A stretch of 64,000 nt of DNA from CAVSJA01 sp963728145. Its GTDB lineage: Bacteria; Bacteroidota; Bacteroidia; Chitinophagales; Chitinophagaceae. The notes under the pieces were generated by a model. It had not been told where the DNA came from, did not search any database, and saw only the letters and a list, made by a program, of their open reading frames with translations. Below, piece after piece: positions 1 to 9,075 of this stretch. Each line of letters begins with the position of its first letter. Within the stretch, counting starts at the first letter, position 1. The translations under genes and the position numbers were made by a program. The stretch is from positions 1,024,114 through 1,088,113 of the forward strand of contig CAVSJA010000002.1 of NCBI GenBank assembly GCA_963728145.1, given 5' to 3'.

Positions 1-819
1 GAAATTAATGAATTTCGCCAATCTCATCTCAGGCAACCCGATCTATTCCTGAGAGTCAGGCCTGGCAACTGGGAGACTGTTATTGAGAAATTGCAGACGA
101 ACCGGTCAGATACATGGTTTGAGATCGTGAACAAACAATGTATTGCTCTACCTAATTCAACAAAACTTGATGGGGTTATTGAACTAAATAAGGAAGCAGT
201 GATCCAGGATTATAGTTCGCAAAGAATAGGAGAGTTCCTTGAAATTATAAAGGAAAAAATTAATGAACCGGTTTCCGTTTGGGATGCCTGTGCGGGTAGC
301 GGAGGAAAATCTATTCTTGCAAAGGATATCCTTGGAGATGTTGATCTTACTGTTTCAGATATCAGGGACTCCATTCTACTTAACCTCAAACAGAGATTCA
401 GTGAAGCTCAAATAAACAATTACAAAAGCTTTAGTTCAAATCTCGAATCCAATAAATATGCCCCCCGATCAGGTCGGGGGTCAAATTTGAAATATAAAAT
501 AGTCATCGTTGATGCTCCCTGCACCGGCTCCGGTACCTGGGGCCGTACCCCTGAGCAACTATTTTTCTTTAATGAAAAGAAGATTGAAGAATACGCTTCA
601 AAGCAGAAGAAAATATTGAACAATACGATTACTGCTCTTGAAAAGGGAAGTTACCTTCTTTATTGCACTTGTTCTGTATTCAGGAGAGAGAACGAGGAGA
701 ATGTTGAATGGTTATTGAAAAACCATCCGCTTCAATTGATCAAAATGGAATTGCTGAAAGGATATGATAAGAAGGCGGATACTTTGTTTGCAGCTTTATT
801 TACCCTTAATGACAGATAA
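1..819 (+). CDS. RsmB/NOP2-like rRNA (cytosine-C5) methyltransferase, 5' end missing
   Basis: The reading frame is open from base 1, so the N-terminus lies outside the window; 272 codons are visible. The frame shows the NOL1/NOP2/Sun methyltransferase motifs in order: a QDYSSQ segment, the SAM-binding loop DACAGSGGK (about residues 95-103), motif IV DAPCTGSG and motif VI YCTCS, which carries the catalytic-type cysteine. These enzymes methylate C5 of cytosine in 16S rRNA or related RNA in the cytoplasm. The upstream LFLRVRPGN segment also fits RsmB. Codons for APRSGRGS between the SAM loop and motif IV come from a short GC palindrome (see 462-480), which looks like an in-frame insertion. RsmB itself versus a paralogue cannot be decided without the N-terminus. 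Confidence 0.85.
   Translation, partial: EINEFRQSHLRQPDLFLRVRPGNWETVIEKLQTNRSDTWFEIVNKQCIALPNSTKLDGVIELNKEAVIQDYSSQRIGEFLEIIKEKINEPVSVWDACAGSGGKSILAKDILGDVDLTVSDIRDSILLNLKQRFSEAQINNYKSFSSNLESNKYAPRSGRGSNLKYKIVIVDAPCTGSGTWGRTPEQLFFFNEKKIEEYASKQKKILNNTITALEKGSYLLYCTCSVFRRENEENVEWLLKNHPLQLIKMELLKGYDKKADTLFAALFTLNDR
462..480. repeat. Short GC-rich palindrome inside a coding region
   Basis: CCCCCGA and TCGGGGG form a 7-bp stem around a TCAGG loop. Similar GC palindromes lie between genes at 3375-3390, 35010-35032, 45921-45949 and 55607-55635. Here it is read in frame as part of the methyltransferase, in a variable stretch between two conserved motifs. Confidence 0.55.
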
Positions 820-2526
820 GGTTTGCTTATTGCTGCCATCATCATATCGAACAAAATATACTCCTCTTGCAAGCATGGTGGTTTCGTTGAAATCGATAAG
901 ATACAATTGGTCCTGGGTAATATCCTTTGTTTGCGCGGCGATTAATTTTCCATTTATATCCACTAACTGGAATGTTGCCTTTCCTGTTTTTGGCGCTTTC
1001 AGTGCGACATAGAAATTACCTTCAAAAGGAACAGGATACGCTTTCAACCATTGACTACCGAGGGCATTGGAAATCCTTTTTATTTCTTTGTCTTTAAAAA
1101 GAATATCGTAGGCCTCTTTGAAATTAGGAATTCCGTAACCGAACCTTTCGTTAGGGTTATTATAAAGATGGGCACTCTTTTGAACCGCATCGATGATCTC
1201 CATATTGGTGAACTCAGGGAATGCCTGCCATAAGCAAAGGATCAGTCCAGCCATATTGGGACAGGAAAATGAAGTTCCATTGCCGGCCGAAACATTACCT
1301 GCAGTATTCGCCAGCGTGGTACCCTGACCCACCGAAACTATATTAGGTTTTATTTTACCAGCACCATTCGGGCCCCAACTGCTAAATGCGGCTATATTTC
1401 CGGCAATATCAACCGCGCCAACAGCTACAACACTGTCACCATCTGCAGGACAGGAAACAAATTTGTTGTCGTTAGCCAACGTACCATAGTTGCCGGCACT
1501 ATTCATAACGATCATTCCTTTTTTCGCTGCAAGATCAGCGCCGATCGTAATGATGCTTGTATTACCATTGCGCTGCGCATAGCTATGATTGTAAGATGGA
1601 TCGTCAAAATCAACATAACCCAGGGAAGAGCTTATCATATCAGCTCCAGCACTATCGGCAAACTCGGCTCCAACCACCCAATTCTGTTCTTCCACAGGGT
1701 ATTCGGAAAACACATCTTCCGTTCTCAATAGCCAGAAATTAGCATGGGGTGCAGATCCAACAATCGCTCCGGGTTTATTTGCGGCGATGATAGAAAAACA
1801 ATACAATCCATGCGGATGATCTTCGTTCACGCTGGCTTCATTCAAAACAAAATCCCATTCACCCAAAATTCTTCCCTGCAATCGAACGCTATCCATTGCT
1901 GAGTTTGTTTTGTAACCAGAGAAACCTGCATCCAGAATGGCGATCGTCATCCCCTGTCCTGAAAAGCCCTGGTCATGCAAGTATTCTCCTTCGTGAATAT
2001 GGATTTGATTGAAACTATTCCCGTAATTCAGCGTAACATTTGAAGTTTGAGCAGAACGATTTGCGCGATTGATTAATGGATTGGGCTCCTTTACCGGATA
2101 AATATGTTCTTTGAATTTTTGATTGATCGGCTCTTCATCAATAGGTTTCCGCCTCGGCGCAATAACATTAGTAACCTTTACAAAGGGAAATGAATTGATC
2201 TTAGCTAATGCGGCAGCTGTAAAAGGAGTATCCGCCTGTATTAAGACCTGGTTGAGCCATTTTGATACATTGATTATCCTAACGCCCTGAACACTTCTAA
2301 TGCTATCCAAATAAGCCGCACTTAATGGAAGATCGGTAGAATCGATACTAAGCTTTTGCTTTATCCTTCTTGCGAGTGCTTTTGGACTTAAATATGCAGA
2401 TGGATTTGCAAGGGTGAAAGCAGTTCCCTTCTTATCCTTTAGTTGAACAATATGCCTTGTGCTTTGAGAAAATGATAATTGGCTAAGAAGAATAATTCCA
2501 AAAACTACGAGGTAAAGCTTTTTCAT
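796..2526 (-). CDS. Secreted S8 subtilisin-like serine peptidase with T9SS sorting domain
   Basis: A 576-residue preprotein. I chose the ATG at 2526 because it begins a normal signal peptide (MKKLYLVVFGIILLSQLSFS); an in-frame TTG six codons upstream is less likely. The subtilase triad is visible: Asp in ILDAGFSG (about residue 200), His in DHPHG (about 239) and Ser in NGTSFSCPNMAG (about 419). A propeptide-like region of about 120 residues precedes the catalytic domain. The last 80 residues contain YPVPFEGNF, LVDINGKL and an ARGVYFVRY ending, the hallmark of a type A T9SS C-terminal sorting domain, so the enzyme is probably exported through the outer membrane. It converges on the upstream methyltransferase and their 3' ends overlap by 24 bp. 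Confidence 0.9.
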   Translation of the reverse strand: MKKLYLVVFGIILLSQLSFSQSTRHIVQLKDKKGTAFTLANPSAYLSPKALARRIKQKLSIDSTDLPLSAAYLDSIRSVQGVRIINVSKWLNQVLIQADTPFTAAALAKINSFPFVKVTNVIAPRRKPIDEEPINQKFKEHIYPVKEPNPLINRANRSAQTSNVTLNYGNSFNQIHIHEGEYLHDQGFSGQGMTIAILDAGFSGYKTNSAMDSVRLQGRILGEWDFVLNEASVNEDHPHGLYCFSIIAANKPGAIVGSAPHANFWLLRTEDVFSEYPVEEQNWVVGAEFADSAGADMISSSLGYVDFDDPSYNHSYAQRNGNTSIITIGADLAAKKGMIVMNSAGNYGTLANDNKFVSCPADGDSVVAVGAVDIAGNIAAFSSWGPNGAGKIKPNIVSVGQGTTLANTAGNVSAGNGTSFSCPNMAGLILCLWQAFPEFTNMEIIDAVQKSAHLYNNPNERFGYGIPNFKEAYDILFKDKEIKRISNALGSQWLKAYPVPFEGNFYVALKAPKTGKATFQLVDINGKLIAAQTKDITQDQLYLIDFNETTMLARGVYFVRYDDGSNKQTLSVIKGK

Positions 2527-2536
2527 GAGGACAAAT

Positions 2537-2570
2537 TTTGCCAATTGCCTATTGCCAATTGCCTATTGCT
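2537..2570. repeat. Degenerate heptamer repeat (CAATTGC/CTATTGC words)
   Basis: Alternating CCAATTG and CCTATTG words with a 7-nt period fill the gap between the peptidase start and the stop of the next gene. The same words recur at 36201-36279 and 38936-38962. Confidence 0.6.
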
Positions 2571-3318
2571 AGTTATGGTCTATCATCACCAACTTAATCC
2601 CATAACCCGTCTTGAATCCCTGGTTACCACCGGCAGGCGGCTGGTATTCCCAGTGAATGAAATCGCGGAAGACGAGTCCGATGCCTTTGCCATATACTTC
2701 CTTGCTGTAATTATATTCGCTATAAGCCTGGGGATCGTTGGGTATACCAATGATTTCATCGCGTTGATTAACGGTAATTGTTTGCTCTACATTTCCCAGA
2801 CCACCATCAAAATCACTACCCACACTCTCATACATATAGTCCCAATCATCATAATAACGCAACTCCCAATTTGGATCAACCGAAAATGCACTGATATAGG
2901 AATTACCTTTCCAGTTATATCCGTCCTTGATCGGTAATTTCAGCTTCATGAAACGAAGATTATTCTCGATCACCTCGATGGTTTCGCGCGTAGGCGTTAT
3001 CATGTAAGAAGCTGTTGGAGTCCAAGGCGCTGTTCCAGTAGTATCGCTCAGATATCTCACAACCCTCCAACTTGGTCTTCCAAGATTGTCGGTCATGGCT
3101 GCATCAATCACATCCTTTGCCTGGTATTTTATGATAGTATCCTCCTGTCCGAAATTGATGAACTTCATTGAGTCAAGTCTGTAACGCACATACTTTCCTA
3201 CCGCCAACTGCATGTAATCTTCAAGTGGCTCTGAACTAAAATCATCCTTCTTACTACAGGAACTGATTCCCAGTATCATAAATCCAATAACCAGGGAAGA
3301 GAGAAGTAGTTTTTTCAT
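2569..3318 (-). CDS. Putative lipoprotein, function unknown
   Basis: A 249-residue product starting at the ATG at 3318. The frame stays open upstream, but that part is only translated intergenic repeat. The N-terminus MKKLLLSSLVIGFMILGISS followed by CSKKDD is a typical Bacteroidota lipoprotein signal with the lipid-anchored Cys at about residue 21. The mature part is polar and aromatic-rich (several WELRYYDD-like segments), consistent with a soluble beta-rich domain facing the periplasm or cell surface. I recognise no family. It lies upstream of the subtilase gene on the same strand with about 40 bp between them, so co-transcription is possible. Confidence 0.75.
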   Translation of the reverse strand: MKKLLLSSLVIGFMILGISSCSKKDDFSSEPLEDYMQLAVGKYVRYRLDSMKFINFGQEDTIIKYQAKDVIDAAMTDNLGRPSWRVVRYLSDTTGTAPWTPTASYMITPTRETIEVIENNLRFMKLKLPIKDGYNWKGNSYISAFSVDPNWELRYYDDWDYMYESVGSDFDGGLGNVEQTITVNQRDEIIGIPNDPQAYSEYNYSKEVYGKGIGLVFRDFIHWEYQPPAGGNQGFKTGYGIKLVMIDHN

Positions 3319-3374
3319 GCTCACTATCAACGTTTTTAGTCCTTTTTTATTGCTCACAACCTGCACCAGTTTGG

Positions 3375-3486
3375 TCCCGCCAAGGCGGGAGCGTTTGGGG
3401 TTTGGCGTTGGCTGTCGCGCTTTGGAGTAGCCGATAAGTTTCGGAGTTTCCCATAACGCCAAACGCCAAACCCCAAACGCCAAACT
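3375..3486. repeat. Heptamer-array hairpin (GTTTGGN words) next to a GC palindrome
   Basis: A GC palindrome (TCCCGCCAAGGCGGGA, 3375-3390) is followed directly by GCGTTTG GGGTTTG words at 3391-3411. The reverse-complementary array lies at 3453-3486. About 19 nt of the two arms can pair. The right arm runs into the mnmA stop codon. The structure lies between mnmA and the lipoprotein gene on the same strand. Confidence 0.65.
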
Positions 3487-4578
3487 AACTTCTCTGAATG
3501 ATGCCACCCCCAATCACATCATCTCCTTCATAGAAAACCGCACTTTGGCCGGGGGCAACTCCTTTGGCGTCTTCGTAAAAACTAACTCTAATACCGTTTT
3601 CATGGTTATAGAGGTTGCTCAGACTGCCCTTGTCTTTATAACGAATTTTTGTAATAGTTTCCATTCCATCGCTGATTCCGTCGTATTTGATCCAGTTTAA
3701 TTTGCTCACGATCATTTCCTTGCGGTTCAGATCTTCTTCATCACCAAGCATTACGGTATTAGTGTCCGGATCGATGCCTGTTACAAAGACCGGTTTGCCA
3801 AAAGCAATATCGAGACCTTTGCGCTGACCAATGGTATAAAAAGGATAGCCTTTATGTTTTCCAAGGATCTTTCCATTCTTATCTACGAAAAATCCATCCT
3901 TTACTTTTTCTTCCAATCCATCCACTCTTCTTTTCAAAAATCCACGGTAATCATTATCGGGAACAAAACAGATCTCATAGCTCTCGCTTTTTTTCGCGAG
4001 TTCAGGATAACCATAGTCAATGGCCATTTGGCGAATTTCTGTTTTCCTGAATCCTCCAATGGTAACATGGTCCTGCTCAGCAAATCCTGTTGCAATCCCC
4101 AAAATACATAGCTCTGGTCTTTAGTTTCATCAATGCCTTTTGTAATATCAAACCTGCCATTATCATGCAATTTGATATTGGCATAATGACCGGTTGCAAT
4201 AAAATCACAACCCAATGCATCAGCTCTTTTTAGTAATGCCCTCCATTTAATATGGGTATTGCACAGCACGCAGGGATTGGGCGTGCGGCCGGCAAGGTAT
4301 TCGTCCACAAAATTGTCGATCACAGAATCCCCGAATTCTTCGCGGATATCGAGCATAAAATGCGGAAAGCCATGCTGTACGGCGGCCATGCGGGCATCAT
4401 TAAAACTATCCAGGTTGCAGCAGCCGGTTTCTTTTTTGGAGCTTCCGCTACTTGCGTAGTCCCATGTTTTCATGGTAATGCCCACCACTTCATAGCCTTC
4501 ATCGTTGAGCATGAGGGCAGTAACGGTACTATCAATACCGCCGCTCATCGCCACCAGCACTTTACCTTTCCGGCTCAT
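3485..4578 (-). pseudogene. mnmA: tRNA-specific 2-thiouridylase MnmA, interrupted by one frameshift
   Basis: MnmA makes 2-thiouridine at wobble position 34 of tRNAs for Lys, Glu and Gln. The upstream frame (ATG at 4578) holds the PP-loop AMSGGIDST (about residues 10-18) and the first catalytic Cys in TPNPCVLCN. The downstream frame holds the second catalytic Cys in YEICFVPDNDYRGFL and the C-terminal beta domain down to the TAG at 3485. The two frames meet at about 4053-4058. Adding one G to the run there would read LPLGGFRKTEIRQMA, the expected family sequence. So it is either a one-base sequencing error or a recent mutation. An upstream-frame start at 4599 is possible but less usual. Confidence 0.88.
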
Positions 4579-4872
4579 GGTGAAAAAATTGACCGGCAAA
4601 GATAGCGCGGAAAGGTGGATTATTTAAAGAGCGTTTTAGCATTTAACATAGCGGCCACGGAGGACACGGATGGCACGGAAGGAATTTTTGGAATGACTCT
4701 CAGGCTGTTTAACAACAACTAAGTAAAAACCGCGATTTGAATAAGTGATGAATCTTTCTTTCATTTTTTAATAGGAGATGCTGAATTGCGGAAATAAAGT
4801 GAAACAAAAAAGCAGCGGTTAGAAAACCGCTGCCTATAACCATTGTTGCTTTTTGCAAAGCTTCTTTATTAA
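4579..4872. other. Intergenic region with a short purine-rich repeat
   Basis: No gene is visible. Around 4650-4680 there is a degenerate GGCCACGGAGGACACGGATG-type repeat (words CCACGGA, ACACGGA, GCACGGA). The right end holds the terminator of the next gene and a roughly 75-bp stretch that recurs after the neighbouring gene at 5570-5645. Confidence 0.5.
4801..4833 (-). terminator. Rho-independent terminator for the gene at 4873-5421
   Basis: Read on the minus strand, a GCAGCGGTT/AACCGCTGC 9-bp stem with a 4-nt loop (4812-4833) is followed by TTTTTTGTTT, just past the stop codon of the lipoprotein gene. Confidence 0.8.
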
Positions 4873-5421
4873 TTATCTTGATGAATAGACGAACTTGATC
4901 TTAACCGACTTTAAGTTTGATACTTCAATTCCACGAGTATAAAGCCAAATTTTCGAATGATTAACTACGAATTTTTCGAAATCGCTTGTTTCTGGAATTT
5001 GCTGATTGCAATTAACCACAGCTGTTGATATTACCATTATCTGGGGCGACAAATGATCGATATTAAGCAGAAGACTTATTACAACAGGATCGTCTGGCTT
5101 CAAAAAGATCTTCGTGCTGTCATTGAAAAACGAGTAGGTTCCAGACCAGGAGGCACTCGAAGCCGAATAGTTCCCCATATACGAAAACTCGAGCCTCTTC
5201 AATGCGTGACCTGCTATATCGTTTCCTGTGAAAATATATTCCTGTTTGTCGGTGATGATAATGTATTGGCTAAGCTTCCAGGCTTTATTGATCAAAGAAG
5301 CGCTGTGGAAATTAGGCGAAATTGGCGCTACAAAATCCAAATTTTTCTTAGTGCATGCAACCCCCGCTAATAACAGGCATACCAGCGCAAAAGAGAATTC
5401 ATATTTTATAAAGGAGGTCAT
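4873..5421 (-). CDS. Putative lipoprotein, function unknown
   Basis: A 182-residue protein with a lipoprotein signal (LLLAGVAC, Cys at about residue 23, followed by TKKN). The mature part looks like a small beta-rich domain: it starts ASLINKAWKLSQYIIITD and contains SWSGTYSFFNDSTK, reminiscent of lipocalin-like domains in Bacteroidota lipoproteins, but I cannot assign a family. It has its own terminator and is separated by 238 bp from the similarly oriented gene at 5660-6175, whose 3' region is a near-copy of its own. Confidence 0.7.
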   Translation of the reverse strand: MTSFIKYEFSFALVCLLLAGVACTKKNLDFVAPISPNFHSASLINKAWKLSQYIIITDKQEYIFTGNDIAGHALKRLEFSYMGNYSASSASWSGTYSFFNDSTKIFLKPDDPVVISLLLNIDHLSPQIMVISTAVVNCNQQIPETSDFEKFVVNHSKIWLYTRGIEVSNLKSVKIKFVYSSR

Positions 5422-5570
5422 GATTATTCTTTAGTCGTGATTTAGTAGACGTAGGAAACTTTGCCATGACCACTCGTTCAGAATTTCAATTGTTGAAGTA
5501 TTTCAGCGGTGGGAAGTTTGGATTCGGGTGAGTAGTTGTTGATGTTCTAAAATATCAGGACGACTACGCA

Positions 5571-5603
5571 TAAAAAAACAAGCAGCGATTAGAAAACCGC
5601 TGC
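5571..5603 (-). terminator. Rho-independent terminator for the gene at 5660-6175
   Basis: On the minus strand an AGCAGCGGTT stem pairs with AATCGCTGCT (one G-T pair) and is followed by a TTTTTTT run. Its sequence and about 60 bp next to it resemble the terminator region at 4801-4870. Confidence 0.75.
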
Positions 5604-5659
5604 TTTCAACCATTGTTTGCCTTTTTCAAAGCTTCTTTATGGCGCTGTACCAATAATCT

Positions 5660-6175
5660 TTATGATTTTTTGAAATTCTGAACTTCTTCTATTTCACCAT
5701 TCTCAAGACGAACGGTAATCATAGTTGCTGAGTCTTCAAGGCGAACTACCCAAATCGTCCTGTAATTCTCATTTACTTCAATGGCCATTGAAATCGTGTA
5801 ATCGTAATAGTTTTCTCTAATTTGCTTTCTCAAATCAGATGGAAGATCTTTTTCAACGCCGTAGCTGATCGTATAAATGATCGCGCCATTTTTATTGAAA
5901 AGAGCTTTTTGTTTTTTACCATCGGCTTCAAACTTCGCAAGGTAATGTTTGCCAACCTGGTACCATGTAGCACCTACTGGATTCTTAAATGAAGAACGGA
6001 ATGATTTCAATGCTTTTTCAGTTACATCTGGAACAGGAGCCGCTGTATTAGAACCAAATATTTCAGTAAGGTCATTTGATTCGCTTGTACCACTGGCCTG
6101 TTGTGCGAGGGCAATATTGCCTAACAGGAAAAAAGCGAGTAAAGCGCTGAGTCTGGAAATTAAATACTGTTTCAT
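5660..6175 (-). CDS. Secreted PepSY-like small protein
   Basis: A 171-residue protein from the ATG at 6175 with a cleavable signal peptide (LISRLSALLAFFLLGNIALAQ). The mature part contains FRSSFKNPVGATWYQVGKHYLAKFEADGKKQKALFNKNG in pieces typical of the PepSY-like (beta-lactamase-inhibitor-like) domains common in secreted Bacteroidota proteins: an aromatic W, then two antiparallel strands and a helix (LPSDLRKQIRENY). The function of these proteins is unknown. The start upstream at 6211 would prefix the signal peptide with 12 polar residues and is unlikely. Confidence 0.7.
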   Translation of the reverse strand: MKQYLISRLSALLAFFLLGNIALAQQASGTSESNDLTEIFGSNTAAPVPDVTEKALKSFRSSFKNPVGATWYQVGKHYLAKFEADGKKQKALFNKNGAIIYTISYGVEKDLPSDLRKQIRENYYDYTISMAIEVNENYRTIWVVRLEDSATMITVRLENGEIEEVQNFKKS

Positions 6176-6389
6176 AATCAAGTTTTTTTGGAGTGAATAG
6201 TTTTTTACCATTTAGATTCTCCAAAATGCTTGTAACAGTGCTGGCAAGGTGGCAGGGTTATGAAGTACTTGGGAGAGATCGAGAAATTAGTCGTAGAATG
6301 ATAAATAAGGGAAACACCTATCGGAAAGAAAAATCCGAGGCTATTCCTTAACTTCCAGCCTCTTTTTCGAAAACTGATAAAATGTGTAT

Positions 6390-8948
6390 ATGAGAAAATT
6401 GCTTCTTCTTGGCCTTTTCCTGTCATTTTTTGTCTTCACTTATTCACAGGATCTTAAATACTATTTACCCGATTCGGTTACCTATGATCCCAAGATTCCA
6501 AAACCGAAGGATGTCATTTATCATGAAGTAGGGGAATGGCATGTTACGCATGATCGTTTGACGAACTATATGCGTGCTGTTGCTGCTGCAGCGCCTGAGA
6601 GGATCAAGTGCGAATTAATGGGCACTAGTTATGAAACAAGGCCACAATTTTTACTCATTATCACATCGCCGAAAAATCATCAAAGACTTGAAGAGATCAG
6701 GCAACAACATGTACAGCTTTCTGATCCGGATAAATCCGCATCACTGAACATCGATAATATGCCCATCGTAGTTTGGATCGGGCATTCGATTCATGGGAAT
6801 GAACCAAGCGGAGCGAATGCATCCTTACTAACTGCTTATTATCTGGCAGCTGCGCAGGGGAAACAGATTGATGAATTACTTGAAAACACTGTTATCTTGT
6901 TAGATCCGTCTTTTAATCCGGATGGATTACAACGTTTCTCCACCTGGGTTAACCAACATAAGAGCAAGAATCTCATAAGCGATCCCAATAGCCGCGAGTT
7001 TGGCGAAGTTTGGCCAGGCGGTCGTTTCAATCATTATTGGTTTGATCTCAACCGTGACTGGTTGCCTGCAGTTCATGTAGAAAGCCAGAATAGGTTAAAA
7101 TGGTATCATCTCTGGAAACCAAATGTTCTTACGGATCATCACGAGCAGGGATCTAACGCCACATTCTTCTTTCAACCCGGAGTACCATCGCGTGTTAATC
7201 CGTTAACTCCGGATAAAAATCAGGAACTCACCGCAAAGCTTGGCAAGTATCATGCTGCTTTCCTGGATCGCATCGGTTCATTGTATTTCACGAAAGAGAA
7301 TTATGATGATTTTTATTATGGTAAAGGATCAACCTTTCCTGATGTGAATGGTGCAATCGGAATTCTCTTCGAGCAGGCATCATCGCGAGGTCACCAGCAA
7401 CAAACATCAAATGGGTTGTTGAAATTTTCCTTTACGATCCGAAATCAATTTGTAACAGCATTATCTACGCTCGAAGGTTCAAAGGCATTGAGAAAAGAAT
7501 TTCTAGCATGGCAGCGTGATTTTTACAAAACGCTTCCTGCTTCAGGTGCCGGTTATGTTTATGGAGATAAGAATGATAAGTCAAAGACTGCCATCTTCAC
7601 TGAAATGCTACTTCGTCAGCAGATCCAGGTTCATCCCTTAAAAGCTGATCTCAGCGCAGAAGGAAACAGTTTTGATAAGGAAAGCAGCTTTGTTGTTCCT
7701 CTAAATCAGCCTCAACATAGACTGATCAAAGCCATCTTTGATAAAACACTTGAGTTTAAAGACAGTTTATTTTATGATATCACATCCTGGACCATGCCGC
7801 TTGCGTTTGGTATTCCATCAACAACTTATGCAAGTAATGCTGCCAGTGCTGGAGATAAATTAACTGAAACCAAATTTCCAAAAGGAGAGATCAGTGGAGG
7901 CAAAAGCGAATATGCATATTTGTTGGAATGGGATGAATTCTTTGCACCAAGAGCAGTTTACGAATTATTAGATGCAGGAGTAATTGTTAAGGTAGCGAGC
8001 AATCAATTCGAGATTGCTGTAGATAATGGATCCATGAAATTTGATTATGGAACGATATCAATTCCTGTGAAACTTCAGCCCATTGAATCAAACAAATTAT
8101 TCGACCTGCTCAAAGGCATAGCCGAAAAAAATTATTTGAAGTTCTATTCAGTAAAGACAGGAAACGTTAGCAGCGGAAGTGACCTGGGAAGCAGCAAGAT
8201 GATTTCATTGACTAAGCCGAATGTCGCGATGCTGGTAGGGACAGGAGTGAACGCGACCGATGCCGGCGAAATCTGGCATCTGCTCGATCAAAGAATGAAT
8301 ATTCCATCAACGCATCTTGAGATCAGCACATTCAACCGCGTTGATCTTTCCAGATATAATACCATAATAATGCCCGGTGGAAGTTATGGAGATCTTAATA
8401 AAGACAAATTGAGGACCTGGGTACAAGGCGGTGGAATATTAGTGCTTACGGAAGAGGCGGTTACCTGGGCTGCACAGAATGGAATAAGTACAGTCTCCTT
8501 TAAGCGTGTAAGGCCCGGAGCCGATAGCACGCAAAAACTTACCTATGTCAATCGTGAGCAGATCGACGGGGCGCAACAAATGAATGGCGCAATCTTTGGA
8601 GCCGAGTTGGATCTCACTCATCCGCTCACGTATGGATACAACCAGAAAACAGTAAGTCTGTTCAAGGCCAACAAGGTTTATATGGAGAGGAGCAAGAATC
8701 CATACGCGTCTCCATATTATTATGGAGGAAAACCACTTCAGAGTGGCTGGGCCAGCAGGGAAAACCTGGATGGTGTAAAAAATTCCGCAGCGGTAATTGT
8801 TAATACGGTTGGCAGCGGACGCGTGATCAATATTGCCGACAATCCGAATTTCAGAGCTTTCTGGTTGGGAGGCAGCAAATTATTCCTGAATGCCATCTTC
8901 TTCGGCCGGATGATTGATGCGGCGTCTGCAAGAACCGATGAGGAATAG
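6390..8948 (+). CDS. Secreted M14-family zinc carboxypeptidase with C-terminal amidotransferase-like domain
   Basis: An 852-residue preprotein from the ATG at 6390 (signal MRKLLLLGLFLSFFVFTYS). The M14 metal site is visible: HGNE gives the HxxE pair (about His135 and Glu138), with the third ligand in TDHHEQG (about 250). A catalytic-type Glu lies in ILFEQASSRG. The C-terminal part (about residues 595-720) has NVAMLVGTGVNATDAGEIWHLLD and IIMPGGSYGDL, resembling class I glutamine-amidotransferase-like folds often found at the end of such peptidases. It is predicted to act on peptides in the periplasm or outside the cell. An alternative GTG start lies two codons upstream. No operon partner is apparent. 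Confidence 0.87.
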   Translation: MRKLLLLGLFLSFFVFTYSQDLKYYLPDSVTYDPKIPKPKDVIYHEVGEWHVTHDRLTNYMRAVAAAAPERIKCELMGTSYETRPQFLLIITSPKNHQRLEEIRQQHVQLSDPDKSASLNIDNMPIVVWIGHSIHGNEPSGANASLLTAYYLAAAQGKQIDELLENTVILLDPSFNPDGLQRFSTWVNQHKSKNLISDPNSREFGEVWPGGRFNHYWFDLNRDWLPAVHVESQNRLKWYHLWKPNVLTDHHEQGSNATFFFQPGVPSRVNPLTPDKNQELTAKLGKYHAAFLDRIGSLYFTKENYDDFYYGKGSTFPDVNGAIGILFEQASSRGHQQQTSNGLLKFSFTIRNQFVTALSTLEGSKALRKEFLAWQRDFYKTLPASGAGYVYGDKNDKSKTAIFTEMLLRQQIQVHPLKADLSAEGNSFDKESSFVVPLNQPQHRLIKAIFDKTLEFKDSLFYDITSWTMPLAFGIPSTTYASNAASAGDKLTETKFPKGEISGGKSEYAYLLEWDEFFAPRAVYELLDAGVIVKVASNQFEIAVDNGSMKFDYGTISIPVKLQPIESNKLFDLLKGIAEKNYLKFYSVKTGNVSSGSDLGSSKMISLTKPNVAMLVGTGVNATDAGEIWHLLDQRMNIPSTHLEISTFNRVDLSRYNTIIMPGGSYGDLNKDKLRTWVQGGGILVLTEEAVTWAAQNGISTVSFKRVRPGADSTQKLTYVNREQIDGAQQMNGAIFGAELDLTHPLTYGYNQKTVSLFKANKVYMERSKNPYASPYYYGGKPLQSGWASRENLDGVKNSAAVIVNTVGSGRVINIADNPNFRAFWLGGSKLFLNAIFFGRMIDAASARTDEE

Positions 8949-9018
8949 ACGGTAAAAAATGGTGTAAAACACCAAAAAAAAATGAGGAAAATACTTTTCC
9001 AAATGTTTTTAACACCTA

Positions 9019-9048
9019 TTGTACGGGCAGGTGGATGCAGTAACTTGC
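9019..9048 (+). promoter_or_regulatory. Candidate Bacteroidota promoter for ssb
   Basis: TTG at 9019-9021 and TAACTTGC at 9041-9048 are 19 nt apart, close to the TTTG / TAnnTTTG consensus, 28 bp upstream of the ssb start. Confidence 0.4.
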
Positions 9049-9075
9049 TTGCATAAACAATAAAATAAATATAAC

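Noticed and set aside
6205..6426. 73-codon minus-strand ORF upstream of the M14 peptidase gene
   Set aside because: It overlaps the start of a clear secreted peptidase gene and has no recognisable features.
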